Shown in pieces: positions 1 to 5,358 of a stretch of 9,646 nt of DNA; positions within the stretch are counted from its first letter, which is position 1, and every line of letters starts with the position of its first letter. Under the pieces are notes generated by a model. It searched no databases. It saw only the letters and a list, made by a program, of their open reading frames with translations, and was not told where the DNA came from. Source of the DNA: Clostridia bacterium (lineage in GTDB: Bacteria > Bacillota > Clostridia > Oscillospirales > CAG-272); assembly GCA_900753295.1 (NCBI GenBank), contig CAADYQ010000115.1:1-9646 (forward strand), given 5' to 3'. Both the position numbers and the translations under genes were made by a program.

Positions 1-699
1 GGCAGCTACCGCTATACTCACGGCGCGGCGTGGCAGCTCTCGTCCTTCGTGCTTTACCGCATGATAGCCACACCGGTCGCATATTGCTTCTGCCGTCTGC
101 GCTTCGGCGTAAGGATACGCGGCAAAAAGAATCTGCGCGCCATACGCGGCGGGTATTTTCTATACGGCAACCACACGCAGGGCGCGGCGGATGCCTTTAT
201 CCCCTCGCTCATCAGCTTTCCGCGCCGATGCGACATCGTTTGCGGGCGTGAGGCGGTGTCCATCCCGATAGTAAAGCACATAGTGCCGATGGTGGGCGGC
301 ATACCGCTCGGTTCGACCGTTGGCGGCTGCCGCAATTTTTACGGCGCGCTTGAGGAGAGCATACTCTCCGGTCACGCCGTGACCATTTATCCCGAGGCGC
401 ACATATGGCCCTACTGCAATTTCATACGCGATTATCCATCCGGTTCGTTCATGTACCCGAAAAGGCTTGACGTACCGGCGGTCGGCTTTACCGTTACCTA
501 CCGCCGCCGTTTGATATTCCGCCGCCGTCCGCCGCTTATCGACGTTACGGTGGGGAAGCCGGTCTATCCCGACGAGTGCGCCACGCGCGACGAGCTGCGC
601 GACCGCATACACGGATTTATGACCGATACGGTGAATTCGAACGGAAGCTACGAATATATTAAATACAGAAAAAAAGATGATGCCGACATGGTGGGATGA
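1..699 (+). CDS. PlsC-family 1-acyl-glycerol-phosphate acyltransferase-like protein (5' end outside window)
   Basis: Probable lysophospholipid acyltransferase, which would move an acyl chain onto lysophosphatidate or a related lipid acceptor at the inner face of the membrane. The frame is open from base 1, and its first residues (YRYTHGAAW..., then a hydrophobic stretch ending ATPVAY) look like the usual N-terminal membrane region of the family. The true start is therefore probably upstream, although a GTG at 49 would also give an open frame. The catalytic motif is NHTQGAAD (window residues 57-64), an HX5D form of the classic HX4D. The second block is YPEAHIWPY (from about residue 130), where the family often has an EGTR-like motif. 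A substrate-pocket VGFTVTYRRR follows at about 161-170. The gene is followed after 35 nt by a glycosyltransferase, which suggests a joint lipid or glycolipid role. Family confidence is good; the substrate is not determined. Confidence 0.8.
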   Translation, partial: GSYRYTHGAAWQLSSFVLYRMIATPVAYCFCRLRFGVRIRGKKNLRAIRGGYFLYGNHTQGAADAFIPSLISFPRRCDIVCGREAVSIPIVKHIVPMVGGIPLGSTVGGCRNFYGALEESILSGHAVTIYPEAHIWPYCNFIRDYPSGSFMYPKRLDVPAVGFTVTYRRRLIFRRRPPLIDVTVGKPVYPDECATRDELRDRIHGFMTDTVNSNGSYEYIKYRKKDDADMVG

Positions 700-716
700 T
701 CGTTCCGCCTGCCGGC

Positions 717-722
717 AGGAGG
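717..722 (+). promoter_or_regulatory. Shine-Dalgarno AGGAGG for the glycosyltransferase
   Basis: A perfect AGGAGG lies 12 nt before the ATG at 735. The spacing is a little long, but no other start has a better site. The alternative ATG at 696, which overlaps the previous stop as ATGA, has no purine-rich site before it, so this motif decides for 735. Confidence 0.65.
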
Positions 723-734
723 CATGGTGATAAA

Positions 735-2003
735 ATGAAGGTCTGCCTTTTCAACGATTCCTTCCCGCCGCTTATCGACGGCGTGGTGAATACCGTGGTG
801 AATTATGCCACGGTGATCCAGAAAAAATACGGCGACGTGCTCGTAGCGACGCCGAAATACCCCGGCGTAAAGGATGAATACCCCTTTGCCGTTTTGCGCT
901 ATCCGAGTATAAACACGGTGCGCATGGTCGGTTACCGCACAGGCAATCCCTTTGATGCCGTTGCCATGCGCCGTATGTCGGATTTTGCGCCGGACATTTT
1001 GCATTCGCATTGCCCAATGGCGTCGCTGTTCATGGCGCGTGAGCTGCGCAACCTTACCGGTGCGCCGATAATCCTCACCTACCACACCAAATTCGATATC
1101 GATATCAAGCGCGCGCTTAAGATAGGCTCTATCTCGGACGCCGCCATACGCGCGGTGGTCGAGAACATCGCCGCCGCCGATGAAGTGTGGGCGGTCAACG
1201 AGGGCGCGGGTGAGAACCTGAAAAGCCTCGGCTTTGAGGGCGAGATACGCATAATGCCGAACGGAGTGGAATTTCCGCAGGGCGCGGCTCCGGAGGAGGA
1301 GACCGCCGCGGTGCGCCGCGACTACGGCATTCCTGCCGACCGCCCGGTCTTCCTTTTTGTCGGGCGCATGATGTGGTACAAGGGGCAGAAGATAATCATC
1401 GACGGGCTTAAAAAGATAAAGTCCGAGGGACAAGCCTTTACGATGCTTTTTGTGGGCGATGGCTCCGACCTTGACGACATAAAAAAATACGCAGCCGATT
1501 CCGGTCTTGCCGCCGACTGCATATTCACCGGCGCGGTGCGCGACCGCGAAAGACTGCGCGCCATATATTCGCAAAGCGATATGTTCCTGCTCCCGTCGGT
1601 CTTTGACAACAACCCGATTGTGGTCAAGGAGGCGTCGGCGTGCGGCACGGCAAGCGTGCTCGTGGCGGGGTCAAGCTCCGCCGATGGCGTCAGCGACGGC
1701 AAAAACGGGCTTCTCATAGGCGAGGACGCCGATTCTATGGCGGCAGCGCTTTTGCGTATATGCACCGAGCCGGGGCTGGCGGTGCGTCTGGGCGACGCCG
1801 CGATGCACGACCTTTACGTGTCGTGGGAGGATCAGATCGACACCGCGGTCGGACGCTACCACGAGCTGATAGAAATGAAGAACCGTGGCGAGCTTGAGCC
1901 GCGCCGCGCAAAGCTGGACCGTGCCATTGCCACGCTCAGCGAGATACAGAACGGATTTGACCGCGTGCGTGATTTCTTTACCGGCACGGGGCAGATATTC
2001 TGA
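735..2003 (+). CDS. GT4-family (GT-B fold) glycosyltransferase
   Basis: A 422-residue retaining glycosyltransferase of the GT4 type, probably cytosolic or peripheral on the membrane, transferring a sugar from a nucleotide donor. The N-terminal domain opens with MKVCLFNDSFPPLIDGVVNT, the usual acceptor-domain start of this family, which supports the ATG at 735 over the in-frame ATG at 696. HSHCP (90-94) and NGVEF (176-180) follow. The C-terminal donor domain begins with LFVGRMMWYKG (207-217). The nucleotide-sugar motif is FDNNPIVVKEA (290-300), with Asp291 in place of the first Glu of E-x7-E and Glu299 as the second. DGKNGLL (321-327) closes the pocket. Its position after a PlsC-like acyltransferase suggests a glycolipid product, such as a diacylglycerol glycoside, but another acceptor is possible. 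It is likely co-transcribed with both neighbours. Confidence 0.88.
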   Translation: MKVCLFNDSFPPLIDGVVNTVVNYATVIQKKYGDVLVATPKYPGVKDEYPFAVLRYPSINTVRMVGYRTGNPFDAVAMRRMSDFAPDILHSHCPMASLFMARELRNLTGAPIILTYHTKFDIDIKRALKIGSISDAAIRAVVENIAAADEVWAVNEGAGENLKSLGFEGEIRIMPNGVEFPQGAAPEEETAAVRRDYGIPADRPVFLFVGRMMWYKGQKIIIDGLKKIKSEGQAFTMLFVGDGSDLDDIKKYAADSGLAADCIFTGAVRDRERLRAIYSQSDMFLLPSVFDNNPIVVKEASACGTASVLVAGSSSADGVSDGKNGLLIGEDADSMAAALLRICTEPGLAVRLGDAAMHDLYVSWEDQIDTAVGRYHELIEMKNRGELEPRRAKLDRAIATLSEIQNGFDRVRDFFTGTGQIF

Positions 2004-2020
2004 AATAAGTTAAACAAAAA

Positions 2021-2025
2021 AGAGG
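2021..2025 (+). promoter_or_regulatory. Shine-Dalgarno AGAGG supporting a TTG start
   Basis: AGAGG sits 9 nt before the TTG at 2035, in an A-rich 31-nt gap after the glycosyltransferase stop. This spacing is good and no ATG or GTG nearby fits better, so it supports the TTG initiation codon. Confidence 0.6.
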
Positions 2026-2034
2026 TAATTCAAA

Positions 2035-2898
2035 TTGAGTGAGATACCCGGCGCGCTGCTTGATGCGCTTATAGACACCGCCAAGCTGTTGCCGATACTT
2101 TTTCTGACATATCTTGCGATGGAGGCGATCGAGCATTACGCGGGCGAGCGCACATACGCATGGATAAAAAAGGCGCGGGGAGCGGGACCGCTTCTCGGCG
2201 GTCTTATCGGGATAATCCCGCAGTGCGGCTTTGCCGGCGGCGCGGCGAGCCTTTACGCCGCGGGAGCGGTCAGCGCGGGCACGCTTGCGGCGGTGTTTAT
2301 TGCAACGTCCGACGAAATGCTGCCGGTGCTCATATCCGAGGGCGCTTCGTCGGTGATATGGAAGATACTGCTTTATAAATTCGTCGCCGCCGTCGTGATA
2401 GGCTGGGGGCTTGATATCGCGCTTCGCCTTTGCCGCAAAAAGCCCGCCGAAGTTGACGTCGGAGCCGTCTGCGCGCGCGACGGATGCGATTGCGACGAGG
2501 AGGAGCACGGTGGGATATTCCTGCCCGCGCTGCGGCACACGGTAAAGATCGGACTTATAATTCTCGCCGCGTCTGCGGCTCTCGGCGTGTTTTTCTGCTT
2601 TGTCGGGGAGGAGGAGATCTCGGCCCTGCCGATAAACGTCCCCGTGCTCGGCGAGGCGCTCGCCGCGCTGTTCGGACTGATACCCAACTGCTCGGTCTCG
2701 GTGCTGATGACTAAGCTGTACACCGACGGCATCATAGACATCGCGCCTATGCTGGCGGGACTGTGCGCCAACGGCGGCGGGGGAATTATAGTGCTTTGGC
2801 GCATGAGCGGCGACCGCCGCCGCAATGCAGCCTTTACCGCCTTTTTGTGGGCGGCGGGCGTCGTTGCGGGCATCGTCGCAAGGCTTATCTTCGCGTGA
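2035..2898 (+). CDS. Putative 10-TM heavy-metal exporter (ArsP_2-like / putative manganese transporter family)
   Basis: A 287-residue integral membrane protein resembling the family described as a putative 10-TM heavy-metal exporter, sometimes named arsenic efflux protein or putative manganese transporter. Translation probably starts at TTG 2035, because AGAGG lies 9 nt upstream and the family's N-terminal helix (KLLPILFLTYLAMEAIEHY) follows directly. The protein has two related halves: GLIGIIPQCGFAGG (56-69) in the first and ALFGLIPNCSVS (211-222) in the second, each with P-[QN]-C inside a helix. The first half also carries TSDEMLPV (91-98), a likely ion-path element. The central loop (about 142-159) is short and rich in Cys, Asp, Glu and His (C146, C151, C153, H158), as expected for a metal-binding loop. 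The substrate metal is not known. No yybP-ykoY-type leader can fit in the 31-nt gap upstream. It is the last gene before a strong terminator. Confidence 0.72.
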   Translation: MSEIPGALLDALIDTAKLLPILFLTYLAMEAIEHYAGERTYAWIKKARGAGPLLGGLIGIIPQCGFAGGAASLYAAGAVSAGTLAAVFIATSDEMLPVLISEGASSVIWKILLYKFVAAVVIGWGLDIALRLCRKKPAEVDVGAVCARDGCDCDEEEHGGIFLPALRHTVKIGLIILAASAALGVFFCFVGEEEISALPINVPVLGEALAALFGLIPNCSVSVLMTKLYTDGIIDIAPMLAGLCANGGGGIIVLWRMSGDRRRNAAFTAFLWAAGVVAGIVARLIFA

Positions 2899-2919
2899 TC
2901 CGGCGCATATCATAAAAAT

Positions 2920-2955
2920 AATAACGCATACAGCCGTGCGGCTGTATGCGTTATT
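2920..2955. terminator. Bidirectional Rho-independent terminator, 16-bp perfect stem
   Basis: Bases 2920-2935 pair perfectly with 2940-2955 around the tetraloop GTGC. On the + strand the stem is followed by a T-rich run (TTATT.GTATTT). On the - strand it is followed by ATTATTTTTATG. It lies in the 65-nt gap between the convergent ends of the metal exporter and the ThyX-like gene, so it can end both transcripts. Confidence 0.92.
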
Positions 2956-2963
2956 TATTGTAT

Positions 2964-3503
2964 TTAGCTGTTTTCCTTGTTTTCCCGGTTCAGATAGCAC
3001 GGGGTGAACTCGGTGCATTTGCCGTTGCGGTAAACGCACATGGGAACGAGAAATTCCGCAAATTCGGGGTTCAGCTCGTTCACCTGGCGCACGATCTCCT
3101 GCATAACGGCGCGTGTTTCGGGCGACGCCTGATTGCAAAGCCGGCGGTGCGACATGAACACGAGCTCCTGCGCGTTTATCGACATGATGTGCGACACGGG
3201 GGCGTCCTGCGGAGCCGAGTTGCGGTCGTATTTGTCCTGGCGATCGTTGCGCTGTGACTGCACATAGTGATTCACGCCTATGTGGTGGCGCACAAAGTGG
3301 ACCGAGACCCAGTAGGGGATCTCCATTTTGATGCCGAACCAAAGCTCGCGCAGCGGGCTGTGCTCGGCGGCAAGAAGACGGCGCTTCCACTCGTCGGTCG
3401 GCAGCTTTGCGGAGGATTTTCCTACCGTGTTGAGCGTGCAGGTCTTGCACCAGAGCCAGTCGGCATCGGTGGGGTGCTTGAGTATTTCGACCTTGAAATC
3501 CAT
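2964..3503 (-). CDS. thyX: Divergent flavin-dependent thymidylate synthase (ThyX-like)
   Basis: A 179-residue protein related to ThyX, which methylates dUMP to dTMP with methylenetetrahydrofolate, FAD and NADPH. Family marks seen are EHSPLRELWFGIKMEIP (47-63), matching the conserved E/H-SP block, VRHHIGVN (71-78), where ThyX has its RHR signature, and RRLCNQASPETR (120-131), matching the C-terminal R-x-x-x-QA-x-x-E-x-R block. The signature is not canonical: it reads RHH and not RHR, and the next serine is one residue further away. The length is short for ThyX (often about 220 or more). A CxxC (C19, C22) and three late cysteines (C156, C163, C169) are present. The ATG at 3503 is chosen because it follows the Dabb stop by 10 nt with AAGGCGG before it; an in-frame TTG at 3530 would overlap the upstream gene and lacks a site. 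It could be a ThyX-fold enzyme with shifted activity. Confidence 0.72.
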   Translation of the reverse strand: MDFKVEILKHPTDADWLWCKTCTLNTVGKSSAKLPTDEWKRRLLAAEHSPLRELWFGIKMEIPYWVSVHFVRHHIGVNHYVQSQRNDRQDKYDRNSAPQDAPVSHIMSINAQELVFMSHRRLCNQASPETRAVMQEIVRQVNELNPEFAEFLVPMCVYRNGKCTEFTPCYLNRENKENS

Positions 3504-3513
3504 TCCGACCGCC

Positions 3514-3816
3514 TTATATCTTGCAGTCAACGGTCACGCGTGCGGTGCGTACCTGCTTGACATATGCCTGGACTTCCTTGTGAGCCGGGAATACGCGGTA
3601 GCCCTCAAGCGCCTCTGCGCTTTCGAATTCCGTTATAAGCACCATGTCGTAGGACATGTCGGTGTGTGAAATGTCACAGCCGATCTCCATGCGGGTGAGT
3701 CCCGGAACGACGCCGAGGAGCGCCATGAGCGAGGAACGGATGTGAGCCATGTTTTCTTCTTTGGTCTTGCCGAGAGCGTTGTCGGCAAATTTCCACATAA
3801 CGATATGACGGATCAT
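3514..3816 (-). CDS. Dabb-family stress-responsive alpha/beta-barrel protein
   Basis: A 100-residue protein that matches the Dabb (stress responsive A/B barrel) family over its whole length. These are small dimeric ferredoxin-like barrels in the cytosol. The start MIRHIVMWKF is the hallmark N-terminal strand, followed by a helix (about 20-33), VVPGLTRMEIGCDI (36-49), the strand YDMVLITEF (56-64) and AYVKQVRTARVTVDC near the end. Members range from plant stress proteins to polyketide cyclases such as olivetolic acid cyclase, so the family name gives no reaction here. It is the first gene of a two-gene operon with the ThyX-like gene 10 nt downstream, and an AAGGCAGGG ribosome site precedes the ATG. 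A role linked to the ThyX-like enzyme is possible but unproven. Confidence 0.85.
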   Translation of the reverse strand: MIRHIVMWKFADNALGKTKEENMAHIRSSLMALLGVVPGLTRMEIGCDISHTDMSYDMVLITEFESAEALEGYRVFPAHKEVQAYVKQVRTARVTVDCKI

Positions 3817-3855
3817 TATAAAGCCCTGCCTTTCAGCAAAAAAATTTTCAATCTA

Positions 3856-3884
3856 ATGATACCACGCGGCGGGCAGTTTGTCAA
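3856..3884 (-). promoter_or_regulatory. Sigma-A promoter for the Dabb-ThyX operon
   Basis: Read on the - strand, a perfect TTGACA (3884-3879) is followed after exactly 17 nt by TATCAT (3861-3856), one base from the TATAAT consensus. Transcription would start near 3849, giving a leader of roughly 33 nt before the Dabb ATG. Confidence 0.8.
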
Positions 3885-3898
3885 GTGGTGCGGCAAAC

Positions 3899-3935
3899 TT
3901 CACATTTCAAACAAAAAAACAGACGTAAATGTGAA
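3899..3935. repeat. 9-bp inverted repeat midway between the divergent promoters
   Basis: TTCACATTT (3899-3907) is mirrored by AAATGTGAA (3927-3935) across a 19-nt A-rich spacer. The centre (3917) falls almost exactly halfway between the two outward-facing -35 boxes (3884 and 3954). It lies outside both expected transcripts, so it is better read as a DNA-level site (an operator or bipartite binding site) than as an RNA hairpin. No regulator is identified. Confidence 0.5.
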
Positions 3936-3953
3936 AAAACTCGCCGTTCGGTA

Positions 3954-3982
3954 TTGATTTTTGTGCGTTTTTATTATATAAT
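3954..3982 (+). promoter_or_regulatory. Sigma-A promoter for the nucleoside importer operon
   Basis: TTGATT (3954-3959) and a consensus TATAAT (3977-3982) are separated by 17 nt, with T-rich spacer sequence. The start point would be about 3989, leaving a leader of about 68 nt before the lipoprotein ATG. Confidence 0.85.
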
Positions 3983-3991
3983 AGTGGCAGA

Positions 3992-4011
3992 GCGTGCGCG
4001 TGTGCGAACGC
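3992..4011 (+). other. Leader hairpin at the predicted 5' end of the importer mRNA
   Basis: GCGT-G-CGC pairs with GCG-A-ACGC around the loop GTGT, giving seven pairs with one G-A mismatch. It starts within a few bases of the predicted transcription start. A role in mRNA stability is possible; there is no T-run, so it is not a terminator. Confidence 0.4.
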
Positions 4012-4031
4012 CGAAATTCGGGAAATTCCCG
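4011..4031. repeat. Two tandem GAAATTC-centred palindromes in the leader
   Basis: CCGAA-A-TTCGG (4011-4021) overlaps CGGGAA-A-TTCCCG (4019-4031). Each is a perfect inverted repeat around a single A, and the centres (4016 and 4025) are 9 bp apart. The one-base centres suit protein-bound DNA sites better than stable RNA stems, although the second could fold with a 3-nt loop. The position just downstream of the start site fits a repressor roadblock. Confidence 0.45.
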
Positions 4032-4042
4032 TAAAAGATTTT

Positions 4043-4048
4043 AAGGAG
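4043..4048 (+). promoter_or_regulatory. Shine-Dalgarno AAGGAG for the lipoprotein
   Basis: AAGGAG lies 8 nt before the ATG at 4057, an optimal arrangement. It contrasts with the poor site of the next gene in the operon. Confidence 0.85.
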
Positions 4049-4056
4049 AAAAGGAA

Positions 4057-5181
4057 ATGAAAAAACTTTTCAGCATCGCCATCTGCCTTGCCATGCTTCT
4101 GTCTGTACTGACACTTGCATCCTGCACCAAGAAGACCTATAAGATCGCCGTAGTCACCGACGTCGGGACCCTTAATGACAAGGGCTTCAACCAGGGTACC
4201 TGGGAGGGCGCAGAGAAATACGGCAAAGACCACAACATCTCCTACAAGTATTACCAGCCCGGTAACGGCTCCGACGCTACCGACAACGACCGTATAGCAG
4301 CAATGCAGGCTGCCATCACCAACGGTGCCGAGATCATCGTTGCTCCCGGTTTCCTTCAGGCGACGGCAATGCGTACCGTTGCTACCGCAAACCCCGGTGT
4401 AAAGTTCATCTTTGTTGACGGTTGGTCCCTCACCGATAAGGCTGACGAGAACGGCGCCGATGTCGGCGAGCCGCTCAAGAACGTTACCGCTATCGTTTAT
4501 AAGGAAGAAGAATCCGGCTACCTTGCCGGCTATGCCGCCGTTATGGAAGGCTTCACAAAGCTCGGCTACACCGGTGGCGGCGGCGGAGCAAACCCCGCCT
4601 GCAACCGCTTCGGCTTCGGCTTTGTACAGGGCGCTGATGCTGCCGCCAAGGAAAAGGGCGTCAACATAACCGTCAAGTACTCCTACAAGTACGGCACCAA
4701 CTTCAACGCATCCTCCGAGCTTCAGACACAGATCTCCGGCTGGTACGGAAGCGGCACCGAGGTCGTATTCTCCTGCGGCGGCTCCATGTTCCAGTCCGTA
4801 AAGAGCGCTGCTGCCGAGCATGATGGCGCAAAGATCATAGGCGTTGACAACGACCAGTCCGTCGAGTCCGACAGAGTCATCACCAGCGCCGTAAAGGGAC
4901 TTTCCACATCCGTTCAGATCGTTCTCAATCAGTTCTACTCCGGTAAGTGGGATTCCGAACTTGCCGCCAAGACCCAGAAGCTCGGCGCCGCCGAGGATTC
5001 CACCGGTCTGCCCACCGACACATGGTCGATGAAGAACTTCACCATCGAGCAGTACAAGGCTCTCTTTGAGAAGATCAAGAAGGGCGAGATCGTACCCAAC
5101 TCCGAGACCCCCGAGAACGCCAACAACGCAGATTGGCTCAACAAGGCGGGCTTCACCAACACGACTGTGGAATTTGAATAA
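4057..5181 (+). CDS. BMP-family nucleoside-binding lipoprotein, ABC importer substrate-binding protein
   Basis: A 374-residue substrate-binding protein of the BMP/Med family (relatives include BmpA, YufN and PnrA), which usually captures purine or pyrimidine nucleosides outside the cell for an ABC importer. The signal peptide has a KK start, a hydrophobic core and the lipobox LASC with Cys23 as the lipid-modified residue. The mature part shows KIAVVTDVGTLNDKGFNQGT (29-48), whose DKGFNQ segment is the classic ligand-pocket start. AEIIVAPGF (91-99), a FIFVDGW block, a Gly-rich loop (GGGGG) and FGFVQGADAAAKEKG follow in family order. Its codon use differs from its neighbours (ATC over ATA, TCC and AAG preferred), as expected for a highly expressed gene. 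It is first in the operon and is followed by a hairpin cluster that should raise its level over the membrane parts. The exact nucleoside cannot be read from sequence. Confidence 0.93.
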   Translation: MKKLFSIAICLAMLLSVLTLASCTKKTYKIAVVTDVGTLNDKGFNQGTWEGAEKYGKDHNISYKYYQPGNGSDATDNDRIAAMQAAITNGAEIIVAPGFLQATAMRTVATANPGVKFIFVDGWSLTDKADENGADVGEPLKNVTAIVYKEEESGYLAGYAAVMEGFTKLGYTGGGGGANPACNRFGFGFVQGADAAAKEKGVNITVKYSYKYGTNFNASSELQTQISGWYGSGTEVVFSCGGSMFQSVKSAAAEHDGAKIIGVDNDQSVESDRVITSAVKGLSTSVQIVLNQFYSGKWDSELAAKTQKLGAAEDSTGLPTDTWSMKNFTIEQYKALFEKIKKGEIVPNSETPENANNADWLNKAGFTNTTVEFE

Positions 5182-5203
5182 TTCCGATACATATTGACCT
5201 CAA

Positions 5204-5230
5204 CGGGGCGGCGGCTTGCCCGCCGCCCCG
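5204..5230 (+). other. GC-rich stem-loop after the lipoprotein gene
   Basis: An 11-bp perfect stem (5204-5214 with 5220-5230) has the loop CTTGC. It lacks a proper T-run (CATTTG follows), so alone it is more likely a 3'-end stabiliser of the lipoprotein mRNA or a pause site than a full terminator. Confidence 0.75.
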
Positions 5231-5242
5231 CATTTGATGAAC

Positions 5243-5275
5243 GAAAGGGCAAGCGTCCCTTTCTTTTTCGTTTTT
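5243..5275 (+). terminator. Intra-operon Rho-independent terminator, probably leaky
   Basis: GAAAGGG (5243-5249) pairs with CCCTTTC (5257-5263) around a 7-nt loop, followed directly by TTTTTCGTTTTT. The 7-bp stem with its A-T pairs is modest, which fits partial read-through into the ATPase gene. No separate promoter is visible between here and 5359. Confidence 0.7.
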
Positions 5276-5280
5276 GCACG

Positions 5281-5315
5281 CTGAAGCCGCCGCGCGGTAT
5301 GGGAGACGGCTTCAG
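5281..5315 (+). other. Third stem-loop upstream of the ATPase gene
   Basis: CTGAAGCCG (5281-5289) pairs with CGGCTTCAG (5307-5315) across a 17-nt loop that contains the self-complementary CCGCGCGG. No T-run follows, so it is not a terminator. It may mark a processing or stability site at the 5' end of a downstream mRNA segment. Confidence 0.6.
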
Positions 5316-5358
5316 GATACAAAAACAAAGTCTTGCAAGGAACGGTAACGGTAAAGCT

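Noticed and set aside
648..1574. 308-codon - strand frame opposite the glycosyltransferase
   Set aside because: Shadow of the GT4 gene; the composition is rich in Arg, His and Tyr with no domain.
2004..2034. Possible Mn (yybP-ykoY) riboswitch before the metal exporter
   Set aside because: Only 31 nt separate the genes, far too short, and no matching motif is present.
1978..3450. 490-codon - strand frame crossing the exporter, the terminator and the ThyX-like gene
   Set aside because: It spans a strong bidirectional terminator and overlaps two supported genes in other frames; the sequence is low-complexity, rich in Arg and His, without motifs.
3504..3530. TTG start for the ThyX-like gene at 3530
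   Set aside because: It overlaps the Dabb gene and lacks a ribosome site, while the ATG at 3503 has AAGGCGG in good position.
3989..4056. Possible purine-type riboswitch in the importer leader
   Set aside because: At about 68 nt the leader lacks the conserved junction and loop sequences of purine riboswitches; only a small hairpin and two palindromes are seen.
3907..4821. 304-codon - strand frame opposite the lipoprotein
   Set aside because: It is antisense to a well-supported gene, ends inside the divergent promoter region and shows no family motif.
5194..5358. In-frame N-terminal extension of the ATPase from a TTG at 5194 or an ATG at 5299
   Set aside because: It would translate through three hairpins and a terminator, has no ribosome site, and adds residues absent from the family, whose N-terminus fits the ATG at 5359.
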